Assembly (NCBI RefSeq): GCF_009768885.1
Contig: NZ_WSQA01000013.1
Coordinates: 1-64,000 of the forward strand
Length of the DNA: 64,000 nucleotides
Reading direction: 5' to 3'
Source of the DNA: Sphingobacterium humi
GTDB lineage: Bacteria > Bacteroidota > Bacteroidia > Sphingobacteriales > Sphingobacteriaceae
Position 1 is the stretch's first letter, and each line of letters begins with the position of its first letter. Position numbers and translations under genes: made by a program. The notes under the pieces are model-generated. The model saw nothing but the letters and a program-made list of their open reading frames with translations, ran no database searches and was not told the DNA's origin. Of this stretch, positions 1 to 8,575 are shown piece after piece.

Positions 1-42
1 ATCAGAAAAAAACAATGAAATCCAAAAACAAAAACAAAGACA

Positions 43-120
43 ACCCTATTTAGTATAAAAAATAAGGCGTAAACCTAATTTAGTAATCAGTTCGCTTTTT
101 GTAAACCTATTTCAGTATAA
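43..120. repeat. Degenerate ~30-bp-spaced direct repeats
   Basis: Three similar cores resembling aaCCTAtTTtAGTAtaA occur at about 43-58, 72-87 and 103-120, a spacing of 29-31 bp. They are imperfect and the AT-rich context makes chance similarity possible. No function is evident. Confidence 0.35.
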
Positions 121-131
121 GACACCTCCAG

Positions 132-186
132 CTCAAACCCTTTTCTCACCCCTTTCACTTCCCTTTCACTTCCCTTTCTCACCCGT
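132..186 (-). repeat. 11-bp purine-rich tandem array (copy A)
   Basis: Five 11-bp units in exact register lie at 132-142, 143-153, 154-164, 165-175 and 176-186. Units three and four are identical (ttcacttccct on the plus strand). Read on the minus strand the unit is of the type GTGAAAGGGRA. The same unit forms arrays at 29525-29579 and 61926-61980, there on the plus strand, so this is a dispersed family rather than local low complexity. Confidence 0.75.
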
Positions 187-283
187 ATCAATCCCCTTTG
201 CAAAGGGCACAACAAGGGAAGAAATAGGCACGTATAAAAGGAAAGATAACAACCACACCAAACGCATGTATCACCTATCTACA

Positions 284-317
284 AAAAAGAGGGAGCTCAC
301 TGAAGCTCCCTCTTTTT
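284..317. terminator. Bidirectional intrinsic terminator
   Basis: A 14-bp perfect stem pairs 284-297 with 304-317 around the loop CACTGA. The GC-rich core is GAGGGAGCT, and A/T runs flank it so that either strand gives a U-tract. It lies 31 bp past the stop of the DUF1080 gene and should end that minus-strand operon. Confidence 0.9.
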
Positions 318-347
318 ATTAATTCGCATGAGGTTTAGGCTAAGTAC

Positions 348-1022
348 CTATTTCAATTCTTTGATGCGGATATTTTTAAATTTTACCACAGTGCCATGTC
401 CTAAAAAAGCAATATGTCCAGATTTATTTAAAACCTCTTTCATATAGCTTCCGGCTTCTTTATCCTTAAGCGCCTCTTTTAAGTTGGTATTTAAGATCAC
501 TTTTCCATTTACTTTTACGGTAATATGATCTCCTTTGGCAATCACTTCCTGACTGTTCCACTGTCCAGGTTTTTTGAGAAATCCACGTTTTGCAGCGGCA
601 ATGCCATAGACCGAGCCATGGTATTGGTAAGGCTTTAAATCTTTGTATTGTGGATCCTCATTATCAAGAATCTGCAGCTCCATCCCTGCATAGCCTTTAT
701 CGTTTGGTACGATATCGTGGCGAATGCCTAGGCCATTATTGGCGCCGGGAGTAAGGTAAAAATCAAAGCGAAGGATAAAATCTGAAAACGCTTGTTTGCT
801 GTATAAATTTCCACCCATTTCTTGAGTGGGCTTCATCACTATACAATCATCTTCCAACACATATTCTGTTGTATTCCCAGTCCAGGCATCCATATTACGG
901 CCATCAAAAAGCATGGTAAACCCTTTTTCTATTTTGTGTTGACCATGGACAGCTAGGCTGCCGAAACTCAAGAATAAAATTAGGAGGGGCAGTCTTTTCA
1001 TTAATTTTTTAAGGTATAGCAT
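348..1022 (-). CDS. Secreted DUF1080 / 3-keto-disaccharide hydrolase-like protein
   Basis: A 224-aa protein with a Sec-type signal peptide (hydrophobic LPLLILFLSF, probable cleavage after VHG) followed by one DUF1080 (3-keto-disaccharide hydrolase, LamG-like jelly-roll) domain. Family hallmarks visible are GFTMLFDGRNMDAWTG near residue 35 and GANNGLGIRH near residue 93. Some family members hydrolyse 3-keto-glycosides made by a dehydrogenase; here the gene directly follows a Gfo/Idh/MocA oxidoreductase (4-bp gap), which supports that pairing. An internal ATG at 1001 (MKRLPLLIL) is an equally good start. Last gene of the SusCD operon, before the terminator at 284-317. The substrate is not known. 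Confidence 0.85.
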   Translation of the reverse strand: MLYLKKLMKRLPLLILFLSFGSLAVHGQHKIEKGFTMLFDGRNMDAWTGNTTEYVLEDDCIVMKPTQEMGGNLYSKQAFSDFILRFDFYLTPGANNGLGIRHDIVPNDKGYAGMELQILDNEDPQYKDLKPYQYHGSVYGIAAAKRGFLKKPGQWNSQEVIAKGDHITVKVNGKVILNTNLKEALKDKEAGSYMKEVLNKSGHIAFLGHGTVVKFKNIRIKELK

Positions 1023-1026
1023 ATAT

Positions 1027-2298
1027 TTAGATAATTTGATTTTTCATTTGACTTTCAAAACTCATCAAAGCCGCAGCAGAGGCATTGACACCAAATTCTA
1101 CAGGAGCAATATTCTTCGTTCCATTCCTTGCGGCATCAAAGAAATTCTGAAAGTGTAGGAAGTGGGCATCCGGATATCCAGCCTTTGCGGTAAACCGATA
1201 CTCATTGTCGCTAATTTTTGTGATGCCACCAAAGCCAGGAATCGCCTGCAACTTCTGCTCTAATCCGGCTACAGCGGTTGCCGCTGTTGTTTTTACCTGA
1301 ACAGCATCCCAATTTACGCGCATGGCACCTTTAAGCCCCACCATATTAAAATCTGTACTTCCCCAGCTATTCGAAATACCATCTAATACATTGGCACCTA
1401 ATGACATTTTAAAATGATTGGCACCCTGAGGCATCGCATAGTCGAACAAGGAATAGATCAGATCCGGGGTGTCCCGACTCCCATCTTTATAATACAAGAT
1501 ATCACCATCGGAGTATACTTTGAGTGGTTTATTACAACCGGTGATATAATGAATACTGGCCAAGACATGGACGAATAAATCACCGGCTAATCCGGTTCCA
1601 TAATCGCTCCAATTTCGCCAGGCAAAGAATCGTTGAGGCGTAAAAGGTTTCTTGGGTGCTTCACCCAAGAACTGATCCCACCATAAATTAGCCTCGGTTG
1701 CTTCTGCAGGGGCATGGAAACTGTTTAAGGCACCTGGAGAAGCCGAGAAACGAGCATCAACAAAGTTTAAATCGCCGATTACTCCTTCTTGCAATAGCGC
1801 TTTGGCCAACTGCATGCCTACAGCAGAAACCCCCTGGGTTCCCATCTGGAACACTTTTCCACTCTCCTGTTGCGCTTTGATAAGGGCTTTTGCTTCCGAG
1901 CGTTTATGGATAATTGGTTTCTCACAATAAACATGTTTCCCTTTTTTCAATGCTTCAACAGCAATCTTTTGATGCCAATGATCGGGCGTTGCGATAATGA
2001 CTGCATCAATTTGGGGGTCGTTTAAAATATTCCGATAATCACGTTCTAGCTTCAGGTGGTTCCCCCATTGTTTTTTAGCATCTTCCAAACGGGGTTTATA
2101 CACATCGCAAACGGCAACCAATGCTACGCCAGGCACCCGTAAGGCCGTATTACAATCGGCGGTTCCCATGCCTCCTTTGCCGATAAGGGCAAGGCGTAAG
2201 TTTTCTTGTTTTTGGGCTGCAAAACTCCTCATTGTCGGACTGAGGGACAAGGCCGTCCCTCCGACGGCTAAGTTATTGATAAAGGTTCTTCTATTCAT
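1027..2298 (-). CDS. Tat-exported Gfo/Idh/MocA family oxidoreductase
   Basis: A 423-aa NAD(P)-dependent oxidoreductase. The N-terminus carries a twin-arginine signal (NRRTFINN followed by a small/hydrophobic stretch), so it is probably exported folded with its cofactor to the periplasm. The Rossmann motif GKGGMG is at about residues 40-45 and the family lysine motif EKP lies in VYCEKPI near residue 125. The C-terminal GFO_IDH_MocA-type domain includes GDLFVHVLASIHYITG. It overlaps the upstream lipoprotein gene by 8 bp, indicating co-translation. Next to a DUF1080 protein it plausibly oxidises a sugar at C3 to prime glycosidic cleavage; that role is inference from the pair, since this family has many sugar substrates. 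Confidence 0.85.
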   Translation of the reverse strand: MNRRTFINNLAVGGTALSLSPTMRSFAAQKQENLRLALIGKGGMGTADCNTALRVPGVALVAVCDVYKPRLEDAKKQWGNHLKLERDYRNILNDPQIDAVIIATPDHWHQKIAVEALKKGKHVYCEKPIIHKRSEAKALIKAQQESGKVFQMGTQGVSAVGMQLAKALLQEGVIGDLNFVDARFSASPGALNSFHAPAEATEANLWWDQFLGEAPKKPFTPQRFFAWRNWSDYGTGLAGDLFVHVLASIHYITGCNKPLKVYSDGDILYYKDGSRDTPDLIYSLFDYAMPQGANHFKMSLGANVLDGISNSWGSTDFNMVGLKGAMRVNWDAVQVKTTAATAVAGLEQKLQAIPGFGGITKISDNEYRFTAKAGYPDAHFLHFQNFFDAARNGTKNIAPVEFGVNASAAALMSFESQMKNQII

Positions 2299-3223
2299 GA
2301 TAATTAAAAGGGATTAGGACAACACTATTGCTTGGGTGCACTTTTCCTTGCGAAACCTGCTCAATAGCTAAAGGCAGCAAATACTTTCCATACTTTGGTT
2401 TGTTCCCTGCATCCACGAGCTTAGTTTTTAACACTTGGTAAGTATAGTCTGCATAATTTACCCCTTTCAAAATCTTACCATTAGCTTGTAAATCCAAGGC
2501 CTCAGCCGGTAATTGAACATAGGTTGTACCGTTTTCTGTATTATACTGATTGATTAATTGTGCGCTATTTTTCGCAATTTGGATGGTATAATTCACATCG
2601 CCACTGGCTGGGAAGTTAATTTCAATCTTATTATCGAAATAAACTTTATCCTGAGATTTGGAAGTGATATTAATAATATCGGTCAAAAATCCAGCTTTAG
2701 TAAAGGAGATATAAGGTTCTACAATTCTGGGAATCATAAAAGATTGCATTTTTACCGAATCCTCTATCCCCGGGTTTAAATTGGTCACCTCACAGGGAAT
2801 TACAAAAGTAGCATCCGGATTTTTGGCTTGCTCGGCATTGAATTTTTGCACATCAATAACAAAATCGAAGGAAGCTTTATAGCTATCTGTAGGAAGGTCT
2901 AAGGAGCTATTGGAAAGGCTGTAAACGCTTGCCGGCAATTCCTTATAAGCAGTTGAATTGGCCTGGTTATACTGCGTTAATAGTGCCGGAACGACCTCTA
3001 ATTTCAGTTTTGAAGCACGTTGTCCAACGCCAGATTTTACTACGATAACTTCGGCAATTGCTTTCTCAAAATTAAATACCTGGGCTTCATTGATTCCTGG
3101 ATTTAATAGGTATACATGGTCATCAACCATGTTGTTGAGCATGGTGTCTTCACATGAACTCATGAGGTTTATGGAGATCAACATACTCAACAAAAACAAG
3201 TATTGATTTATAACTTTTTTCAT
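2291..3223 (-). CDS. DUF1735 (BT_3987-like) surface lipoprotein
   Basis: A 310-aa predicted lipoprotein: signal peptide with lipobox LMSSC (Cys about residue 24), then two beta-rich repeats of the DUF1735/BT_3987 N-terminal type. In each repeat a ...YNxxNxTxYxxLP segment is seen (QANSTAYKELPASVYSL near 92-108 and NTENGTTYVQLPAEALDL near 229-246). Such proteins usually sit immediately downstream of SusD and are thought to be surface glycan-binding accessories. It lies 17 bp after the SusD stop, and its end overlaps the oxidoreductase start. No catalytic domain is visible. Confidence 0.8.
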   Translation of the reverse strand: MKKVINQYLFLLSMLISINLMSSCEDTMLNNMVDDHVYLLNPGINEAQVFNFEKAIAEVIVVKSGVGQRASKLKLEVVPALLTQYNQANSTAYKELPASVYSLSNSSLDLPTDSYKASFDFVIDVQKFNAEQAKNPDATFVIPCEVTNLNPGIEDSVKMQSFMIPRIVEPYISFTKAGFLTDIINITSKSQDKVYFDNKIEINFPASGDVNYTIQIAKNSAQLINQYNTENGTTYVQLPAEALDLQANGKILKGVNYADYTYQVLKTKLVDAGNKPKYGKYLLPLAIEQVSQGKVHPSNSVVLIPFNYHE

Positions 3224-3240
3224 CGTCTTTAGGTTAAAGA

Positions 3241-5079
3241 TTACCAGCCATAATTTTGGGTCAAATTGCTCATCTCACTCAACTGTTCCTGATGAATCGG
3301 GAAGAAATAATGCTTCGGCTGAAACAAGCGTCTACCCGGGAAGATGGATGTTGTTCTAGTCCAAGATCCTTCATAGGTTGTTGAGGCTAAGTTTCTGGTG
3401 AAATAAGGCTCATTCATTTCCTTTTCAGCAATCATCCAAGTGCGTACATCATGATAGCGGTGATTTTCAAAGGCCAATTCTACCATTCTTTCTTTGCGCA
3501 TTAATTCGCGTAGCAGGTCTTTATTGCCTTTCACTTCCGGATAAGCAACTTCCAAGTTATTTAGACCGGAACGCTTGCGGATAAGATTGACATATTTTAA
3601 GGCTTCGGCTTCATCCCGATTTGGCTTCTCATTACACGCTTCGGCATAGTCTAGGTAAATTTCACCTAAGCGGAAAAATGGCCAAGAGAATTGCCCCCAT
3701 TTACCTTCCTCAATATCATTTGTTGGGTCGCTCATGCGTCGCCATAAATAGCCGGTTTTCACACAGTCTCCGGTTTGCGTATAAGAAGAAGTACCGCCGG
3801 TGAAAAAGGTCACTAGTTTTTGGCCGTGAAAGGTATTGATCCAACGCATCCCGTTGGCAAGAATGGAAGCATAGAACCGCGCATCGCGCCCCACAATGGA
3901 ATTATGTGCTTTGATAGGCGCGTAATTTTCGATCGGATGGATAAAGTTCTCTGTAAAACCGGTTTCTTGATAACCTGATTGGGCATCAATAATAGGTGTT
4001 CCATTGGATTGGTACCCTGTTACAGGGAATCTTCCGGAGCTGGCCATTGGATAGGTATCTACCAATTTTAAGGATGGGGAGAAACCACCATATCCTTCTT
4101 TTACCACACGCGGAGGAGCTGCCCGCACATTGTATGCAAAGCCTGAACTTATCCATCTTCCCCAGATAATTTCTGAGTTCCATTCTTCAAAGTAAATACC
4201 GGCATAGGATTTAATAGCCTTCTTGAAGGGATCGGATTCTGTTTTATCCTCGTAAAGGGCATATTGATTCAAATCGATGATATCTTTTGCGGCTTTGGCT
4301 GCAGCTTCCCATTTGTTCGGATCAGCAGTTTGCGGAAAGATATTTTCACCTTCTTTGTTCTTCATTCCCTTTAAAAACTGCGCGCCATTGAACAGCGGTC
4401 TGGCCATATAAAGCAATAATTCTGCTTTGGCAGCCATGGCGGCACCTTTGGTCAATCTTCCCAACCAGGCTTGATCGGTAATCCGTACTGGAAGAACGGC
4501 AATAGCCTTTTCATACTCCGAGAGAATAAAATCAACATTATGCGCCAAGGTATGACGATCTACATCTTCCCCTTTGGTCAAAATATCAGCATCTTGATCG
4601 CCCCAGATATACACGGGACCATATCGACGTAAAAGACAGAAGTAGAAATAAGCACGCAAGAAACGAGCTTCCGCTTTCATAATATCCTTGGTACCCTGAT
4701 TGATTTCCACATTCTTATCGACATTATTCATAAAAATGGTGGCCTGATTAATACCTCGATAATTATGTCCCCAAATCTGATAATCTCCGGTTGTAGGCCC
4801 CCAAGAGCCTGAGTTAATATTGATCCAAGGTACCCAGGCTAACCAGGAAAATAAGGCCTCGTCACTCAAAGGCACCATGCCCCCTTCCCCACCTACCATA
4901 TCATTTTCATTGGGTAAAAAACCATAAACCTGGGCTAAATAGGCTTCTGTGGTTTGTCTTTTGTTGAAAACTTCATCCATAGTCATCTGGTTTTGAAGTT
5001 CCACTTCCAAATACTTATCACAACCTGTAAAGAAGGATAATACCAATAGACTCACCGTTACATATAAAATCTTTTTCAT
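3241..5079 (-). CDS. RagB/SusD family nutrient-uptake lipoprotein
   Basis: A 612-aa SusD-like protein. Lipobox FFTGC puts the lipidated Cys near residue 20, followed by the typical DKYLEVELQNQMT. An N-terminal TPR-like segment has AEARFLRAYFYFCLLRRYGPVY, and the C-terminus has the SusD signature PFFRLGEIYLDYAEACNE with RKRSGLNNLE and FENHRYHDVRTWM. It forms the ligand-binding lid over the adjacent SusC barrel at the outer membrane. It is 10 bp downstream of susC in the same operon. The substrate cannot be read from sequence; the downstream Gfo/Idh and DUF1080 genes suggest a glycoside. Confidence 0.95.
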   Translation of the reverse strand: MKKILYVTVSLLVLSFFTGCDKYLEVELQNQMTMDEVFNKRQTTEAYLAQVYGFLPNENDMVGGEGGMVPLSDEALFSWLAWVPWININSGSWGPTTGDYQIWGHNYRGINQATIFMNNVDKNVEINQGTKDIMKAEARFLRAYFYFCLLRRYGPVYIWGDQDADILTKGEDVDRHTLAHNVDFILSEYEKAIAVLPVRITDQAWLGRLTKGAAMAAKAELLLYMARPLFNGAQFLKGMKNKEGENIFPQTADPNKWEAAAKAAKDIIDLNQYALYEDKTESDPFKKAIKSYAGIYFEEWNSEIIWGRWISSGFAYNVRAAPPRVVKEGYGGFSPSLKLVDTYPMASSGRFPVTGYQSNGTPIIDAQSGYQETGFTENFIHPIENYAPIKAHNSIVGRDARFYASILANGMRWINTFHGQKLVTFFTGGTSSYTQTGDCVKTGYLWRRMSDPTNDIEEGKWGQFSWPFFRLGEIYLDYAEACNEKPNRDEAEALKYVNLIRKRSGLNNLEVAYPEVKGNKDLLRELMRKERMVELAFENHRYHDVRTWMIAEKEMNEPYFTRNLASTTYEGSWTRTTSIFPGRRLFQPKHYFFPIHQEQLSEMSNLTQNYGW

Positions 5080-5089
5080 GTTGCTTTCC

Positions 5090-8000
5090 TTATAAAATCA
5101 CGTTCAAACCAAAATTAAACACACGCATTTGTGGATAGATGCCGCCATAGGATGTTCCAAGTTCAGGATCCCAAAGTTTAAACTTGCTGAATGTAAACAC
5201 GTTTTGTCCTTGGATATACAAGCGGATAGACGACATTTTAATCGGGTCTGTCCATTTACTTGGCAGGTTATAACCAAACTCCAGGTTTTTTAAGCGTAAG
5301 AAACTCATATCGCGTTGCCAGTAGGTTGATGATTGGGTATTATTTCTGTTTTCAACCATAGACAGGCGCGGATACTCGGCATTAGGGTCTGGATTCCGAA
5401 TGGACCAGCGCTTATCGGCTACATCAGAATAAATCTGACCGTAGACAAGAATATTTCCGCTTTGTCCGTATAGTGGTCCTCCACCAATGATGCGCGTAAC
5501 ATTATCTACCCCGTGAAAGAATACAGAAAGGTCGAACCCTTTATAGCCTACACTGGCACCAAAACCGTAATTTACTTCGGGAATATGGGTATCACCTATC
5601 GCGATATAATCATAGGAGTCGATGACACCATCACCGTTAATATCCTTGTATTTGATATCTCCAGGTTTTACCGTAGAAAACTTTTGGGCAGGACTGCTGG
5701 CAATTTCATCTTCTGATTGAAATAGGCCCATCGCGACTAAACCTCGCTGTTGGTAAAGGCGTTGGTCTACTTCCGTTTGATAAGCCCAGATTGGGGTTGG
5801 CCGGTCATCGTAAAGTTTCTTATTTCGGTTATAGGTAAAATTACCACGAACACGCATGGTCACATTTTCAGTATTATGGCTATATTCTAAGGAAGCATCC
5901 ACCCCTTGGTTTTGCATCTTTCCTAAGTTCACATACTGCTTCACATTAATTCCCACCACCGAAGGCACGCTTTCTTGCAGAATATAAATGCCATCTCTAC
6001 GCTCGAAGAAATAATCTGCAATGATGTTTAACTTACTCCACATGCCCAGTTCAAAACCTATATTCTTTTTAATGGCGCTTTCCCAGGATACGGTTGGGTT
6101 TCCAGGGTGACCTGTAGCAATACCGCCAACCCATTGCTGTCCTGTACTGCCAAAATGATAGCCTCCGGTCCAAGCCATTTCTGAGTTATAGGCAAACCTT
6201 CTGTTACCGCCAATTTGATCATTTCCAATTTCACCCATCGAGCCACGTAGCTTTAATAAATTCACGGATGGAAGTGCATTTTTGAAAAACTCCTCCTCGG
6301 AAAGCATATAACCGATAGCTAGGGAAGGGAAAAATCCAAAACGATGGCCTGGCGCAAAGTTTTCAGATCCGTTATAGCCAAAGTTTCCTTCAATAAAGTA
6401 TTTATCGGCGTAATTATAGGTTACACGCGAAGCGATACCCATATTCCTGTACGGAAATGCAGCAATATAATCGCCGGGGAAGTTATTGGTTCTTTCCCGC
6501 ATACTGAATAGGAATAAAGCCCCTACTCGATGTTTGTCGGCAAAGAGGTTATCATACATTAAGGATGATTCAAAATTGATGGCCCGCTCGCCACGATTGG
6601 AACGTGCTAGGGATAGGTAATCTGAACCGTCGGCATTTTTATGCAAGATGAGGTTTCCTTCGCTGTCACGTCCTGTTGCGTAATAGGTGGCCGGATTCTT
6701 ACGTTTATCCAGCGTCGAACCATTAAAGGCATCCCAAGAGAATTTGGCATTTGCTTTCAGCCCTTGCAAAAGAAGGTTGCTAAAATCTTGCGTCAGATTC
6801 ACTAAGGATTGTGCATTGTTCCAAAAATCTTGGGAAAATCCACGGCTATTTAACGCATAATAGGGGTTTTGACCTACCAAGGGTTGCGCATGGGTGCCAT
6901 CAGAATAGACCGTTGGAATGGCAATAGGCGTAGTATGAAGCACCATTTCATACATTGTTCCCATATCTACACCCAATCTATTTTTCGTTTCATATTGATT
7001 GGATAAGCTTAATCCTAAATCGGTGGAAGGAGTAAGTTTGATATCCACATTGGAACGAAAATTCACCTTATCGTAATTAACCGAAGGGTCATAATTTGGT
7101 GACTTTTGAGGCTTAAAAATACCGTTTTCAGCAATATAGGATCCAGACACGAAATACGTGATTTTTTCACCACCCCCTGTTACGTTTATATTTAAACGAT
7201 CCATCGTGGTTCTCTCTTTAAATATTTCATGCATCCAATCTACGTTCGGATAAAGATCCGGATCGACCTTATTCACATACAAATCCTTTAATTCCTGTGG
7301 ATATGCATATCGATTTGATCCCTCAAAATTGATATCATTATAATAATCTATCCATTGGGAAGCATTGGCAAGTTTTGGTAGGCTTGTAGGGCTTAAAATC
7401 CCCTTTTCAAGTCGCGTATTAATAATGGGCTTATCGAGCTGACGACCTCTTTTGGTCGTAATCAATACAATACCATTTGCACCACGAACCCCATACACGG
7501 CTGTTGCTGTGGCATCTTTTAAAATGGAAAAAGATTCTACATCTTCAGGATCGACCAGATCTAAGGGACGTTCAATACCATCCACCAAGATTAAGGGGCT
7601 ATTATTTGCGCCGAAACTACCCACGCCTCGAATCCAGAAGGAGGCACCAGAACCGGGCTCTCCAGAACCCTGTACGGAAACAACCCCGGCCATTTGACCC
7701 GCCAAGCTGGTTGATATTTTAGATACCGGCACTTTCAAATCGTCCGTTTTCACCGTTGTAATGGCACCAACAATACTTGCTTTGCGTTGCGTTCCATAGG
7801 CTACAACAACAGCTTCTTCCAGCGCACTAACATCAGCTTCCAGTTCAACATTGACGGTATTAGAGCCCTTTAAAACAAACTCCAAGGGTTTATAGCCCAC
7901 CAAGGTGAACACAATAGTTCTTACCGTACTGTTTACCGTTAAACTATACCTTCCTTGAGCATCTGTGGCGGTACCGACCGAAGTTCCTTTCACTTGCACT

Positions 8001-8467
8001 GTTACCCCATCTAAAGGCAGACCTTCCTTGTTTTTGACGGTTCCTGAAATGGTTTGTTGTTGCTGGGAAGCCCGTTCTATCACACGTGTTTCAAGGACCG
8101 GCACGGCAGTTCGCGGTTTAATTAAAACCGTATTTCGATCAATTTCATATTGTAGGTTTTGATTGTCCAAAAGTAACTCCAAAACCTCTTTCAGGTCCTT
8201 ATTGGCAACCCGTAAGCTTACTCGTTTCCCATGGTTTAATCTTTTACTGCTGTACAGAAAATCATAACCCGATTGCTTCTGAACTTCATCCAAAATATTC
8301 ATCAATGTTTCGTTTTTAACATTGAGGGTAATCTTTTGTCCAAAACTAGAAGCATGCACATGAAGCAGGGTCACGATGAGGATCATAATTGTTAGTTTCA
8401 TCCTAATTAATATTTTAATCAAGATTTTTTGTCTGCATAGACAAAGTTCTTCAATCGTTTTATACAT
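5090..8467 (-). CDS. SusC/RagA TonB-linked outer-membrane transporter with STN domain
   Basis: About 1125 aa. After a hydrophobic signal segment (MKLTIMILIVTLLHVHA) comes a secretin/TonB short N-terminal (STN) domain, which in this class contacts the periplasmic part of FecR and relays substrate binding to an ECF sigma factor. Next come a carboxypeptidase-regulatory-like domain (ISGTVKNKEGLPLDGVTV), the TonB-box/plug region (EEAVVVAYGTQRKASIVGAI; LILVDGIERPLDLVDPEDVE; SILKDATATAVYGVRGANGV) and a long beta-barrel. I chose the ATG giving MYKTIEE at 8467; ATGs at 8518 and 8401 are alternatives. Preceded by fecR and followed by susD. Confidence 0.95.
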   Translation of the reverse strand: MYKTIEELCLCRQKILIKILIRMKLTIMILIVTLLHVHASSFGQKITLNVKNETLMNILDEVQKQSGYDFLYSSKRLNHGKRVSLRVANKDLKEVLELLLDNQNLQYEIDRNTVLIKPRTAVPVLETRVIERASQQQQTISGTVKNKEGLPLDGVTVQVKGTSVGTATDAQGRYSLTVNSTVRTIVFTLVGYKPLEFVLKGSNTVNVELEADVSALEEAVVVAYGTQRKASIVGAITTVKTDDLKVPVSKISTSLAGQMAGVVSVQGSGEPGSGASFWIRGVGSFGANNSPLILVDGIERPLDLVDPEDVESFSILKDATATAVYGVRGANGIVLITTKRGRQLDKPIINTRLEKGILSPTSLPKLANASQWIDYYNDINFEGSNRYAYPQELKDLYVNKVDPDLYPNVDWMHEIFKERTTMDRLNINVTGGGEKITYFVSGSYIAENGIFKPQKSPNYDPSVNYDKVNFRSNVDIKLTPSTDLGLSLSNQYETKNRLGVDMGTMYEMVLHTTPIAIPTVYSDGTHAQPLVGQNPYYALNSRGFSQDFWNNAQSLVNLTQDFSNLLLQGLKANAKFSWDAFNGSTLDKRKNPATYYATGRDSEGNLILHKNADGSDYLSLARSNRGERAINFESSLMYDNLFADKHRVGALFLFSMRERTNNFPGDYIAAFPYRNMGIASRVTYNYADKYFIEGNFGYNGSENFAPGHRFGFFPSLAIGYMLSEEEFFKNALPSVNLLKLRGSMGEIGNDQIGGNRRFAYNSEMAWTGGYHFGSTGQQWVGGIATGHPGNPTVSWESAIKKNIGFELGMWSKLNIIADYFFERRDGIYILQESVPSVVGINVKQYVNLGKMQNQGVDASLEYSHNTENVTMRVRGNFTYNRNKKLYDDRPTPIWAYQTEVDQRLYQQRGLVAMGLFQSEDEIASSPAQKFSTVKPGDIKYKDINGDGVIDSYDYIAIGDTHIPEVNYGFGASVGYKGFDLSVFFHGVDNVTRIIGGGPLYGQSGNILVYGQIYSDVADKRWSIRNPDPNAEYPRLSMVENRNNTQSSTYWQRDMSFLRLKNLEFGYNLPSKWTDPIKMSSIRLYIQGQNVFTFSKFKLWDPELGTSYGGIYPQMRVFNFGLNVIL

Positions 8468-8526
8468 TTGTAGTGTTTGGTGTAATTGGTAAATCGATAA
8501 ATTGGTCAATAAATGCACTAAACATC

Positions 8527-8553
8527 ATCGGGAGTGTTGGTCGCACTTCCGAT
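8527..8553 (-). promoter_or_regulatory. Hairpin between fecR and susC
   Basis: Ten-base arms (8527-8536 and 8544-8553) pair with one mismatch around a 7-nt loop. There is no U-tract, so it is not a classical terminator. It sits in the 108-bp gap separating fecR from susC, where an ECF-dependent susC promoter would also be expected. Function is inferred only from position. Confidence 0.4.
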
Positions 8554-8575
8554 ACGTTTTTATAGGGTATATACC

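Larger units (their letters stand above)
1..347. other. Intergenic region with repeats and a terminator
   Basis: No gene is visible. The region holds, in order, three degenerate direct repeats (about 43-120), a pyrimidine-rich 11-bp tandem array (132-186), unremarkable A-rich sequence, and a strong hairpin terminator (284-317) that ends the minus-strand operon beginning at the downstream sigma/SusCD locus. Confidence 0.6.

Noticed and set aside
1..347. CRISPR array at the left edge
   Set aside because: Repeats are degenerate, only three copies, without unique spacers of constant length and with no cas genes.
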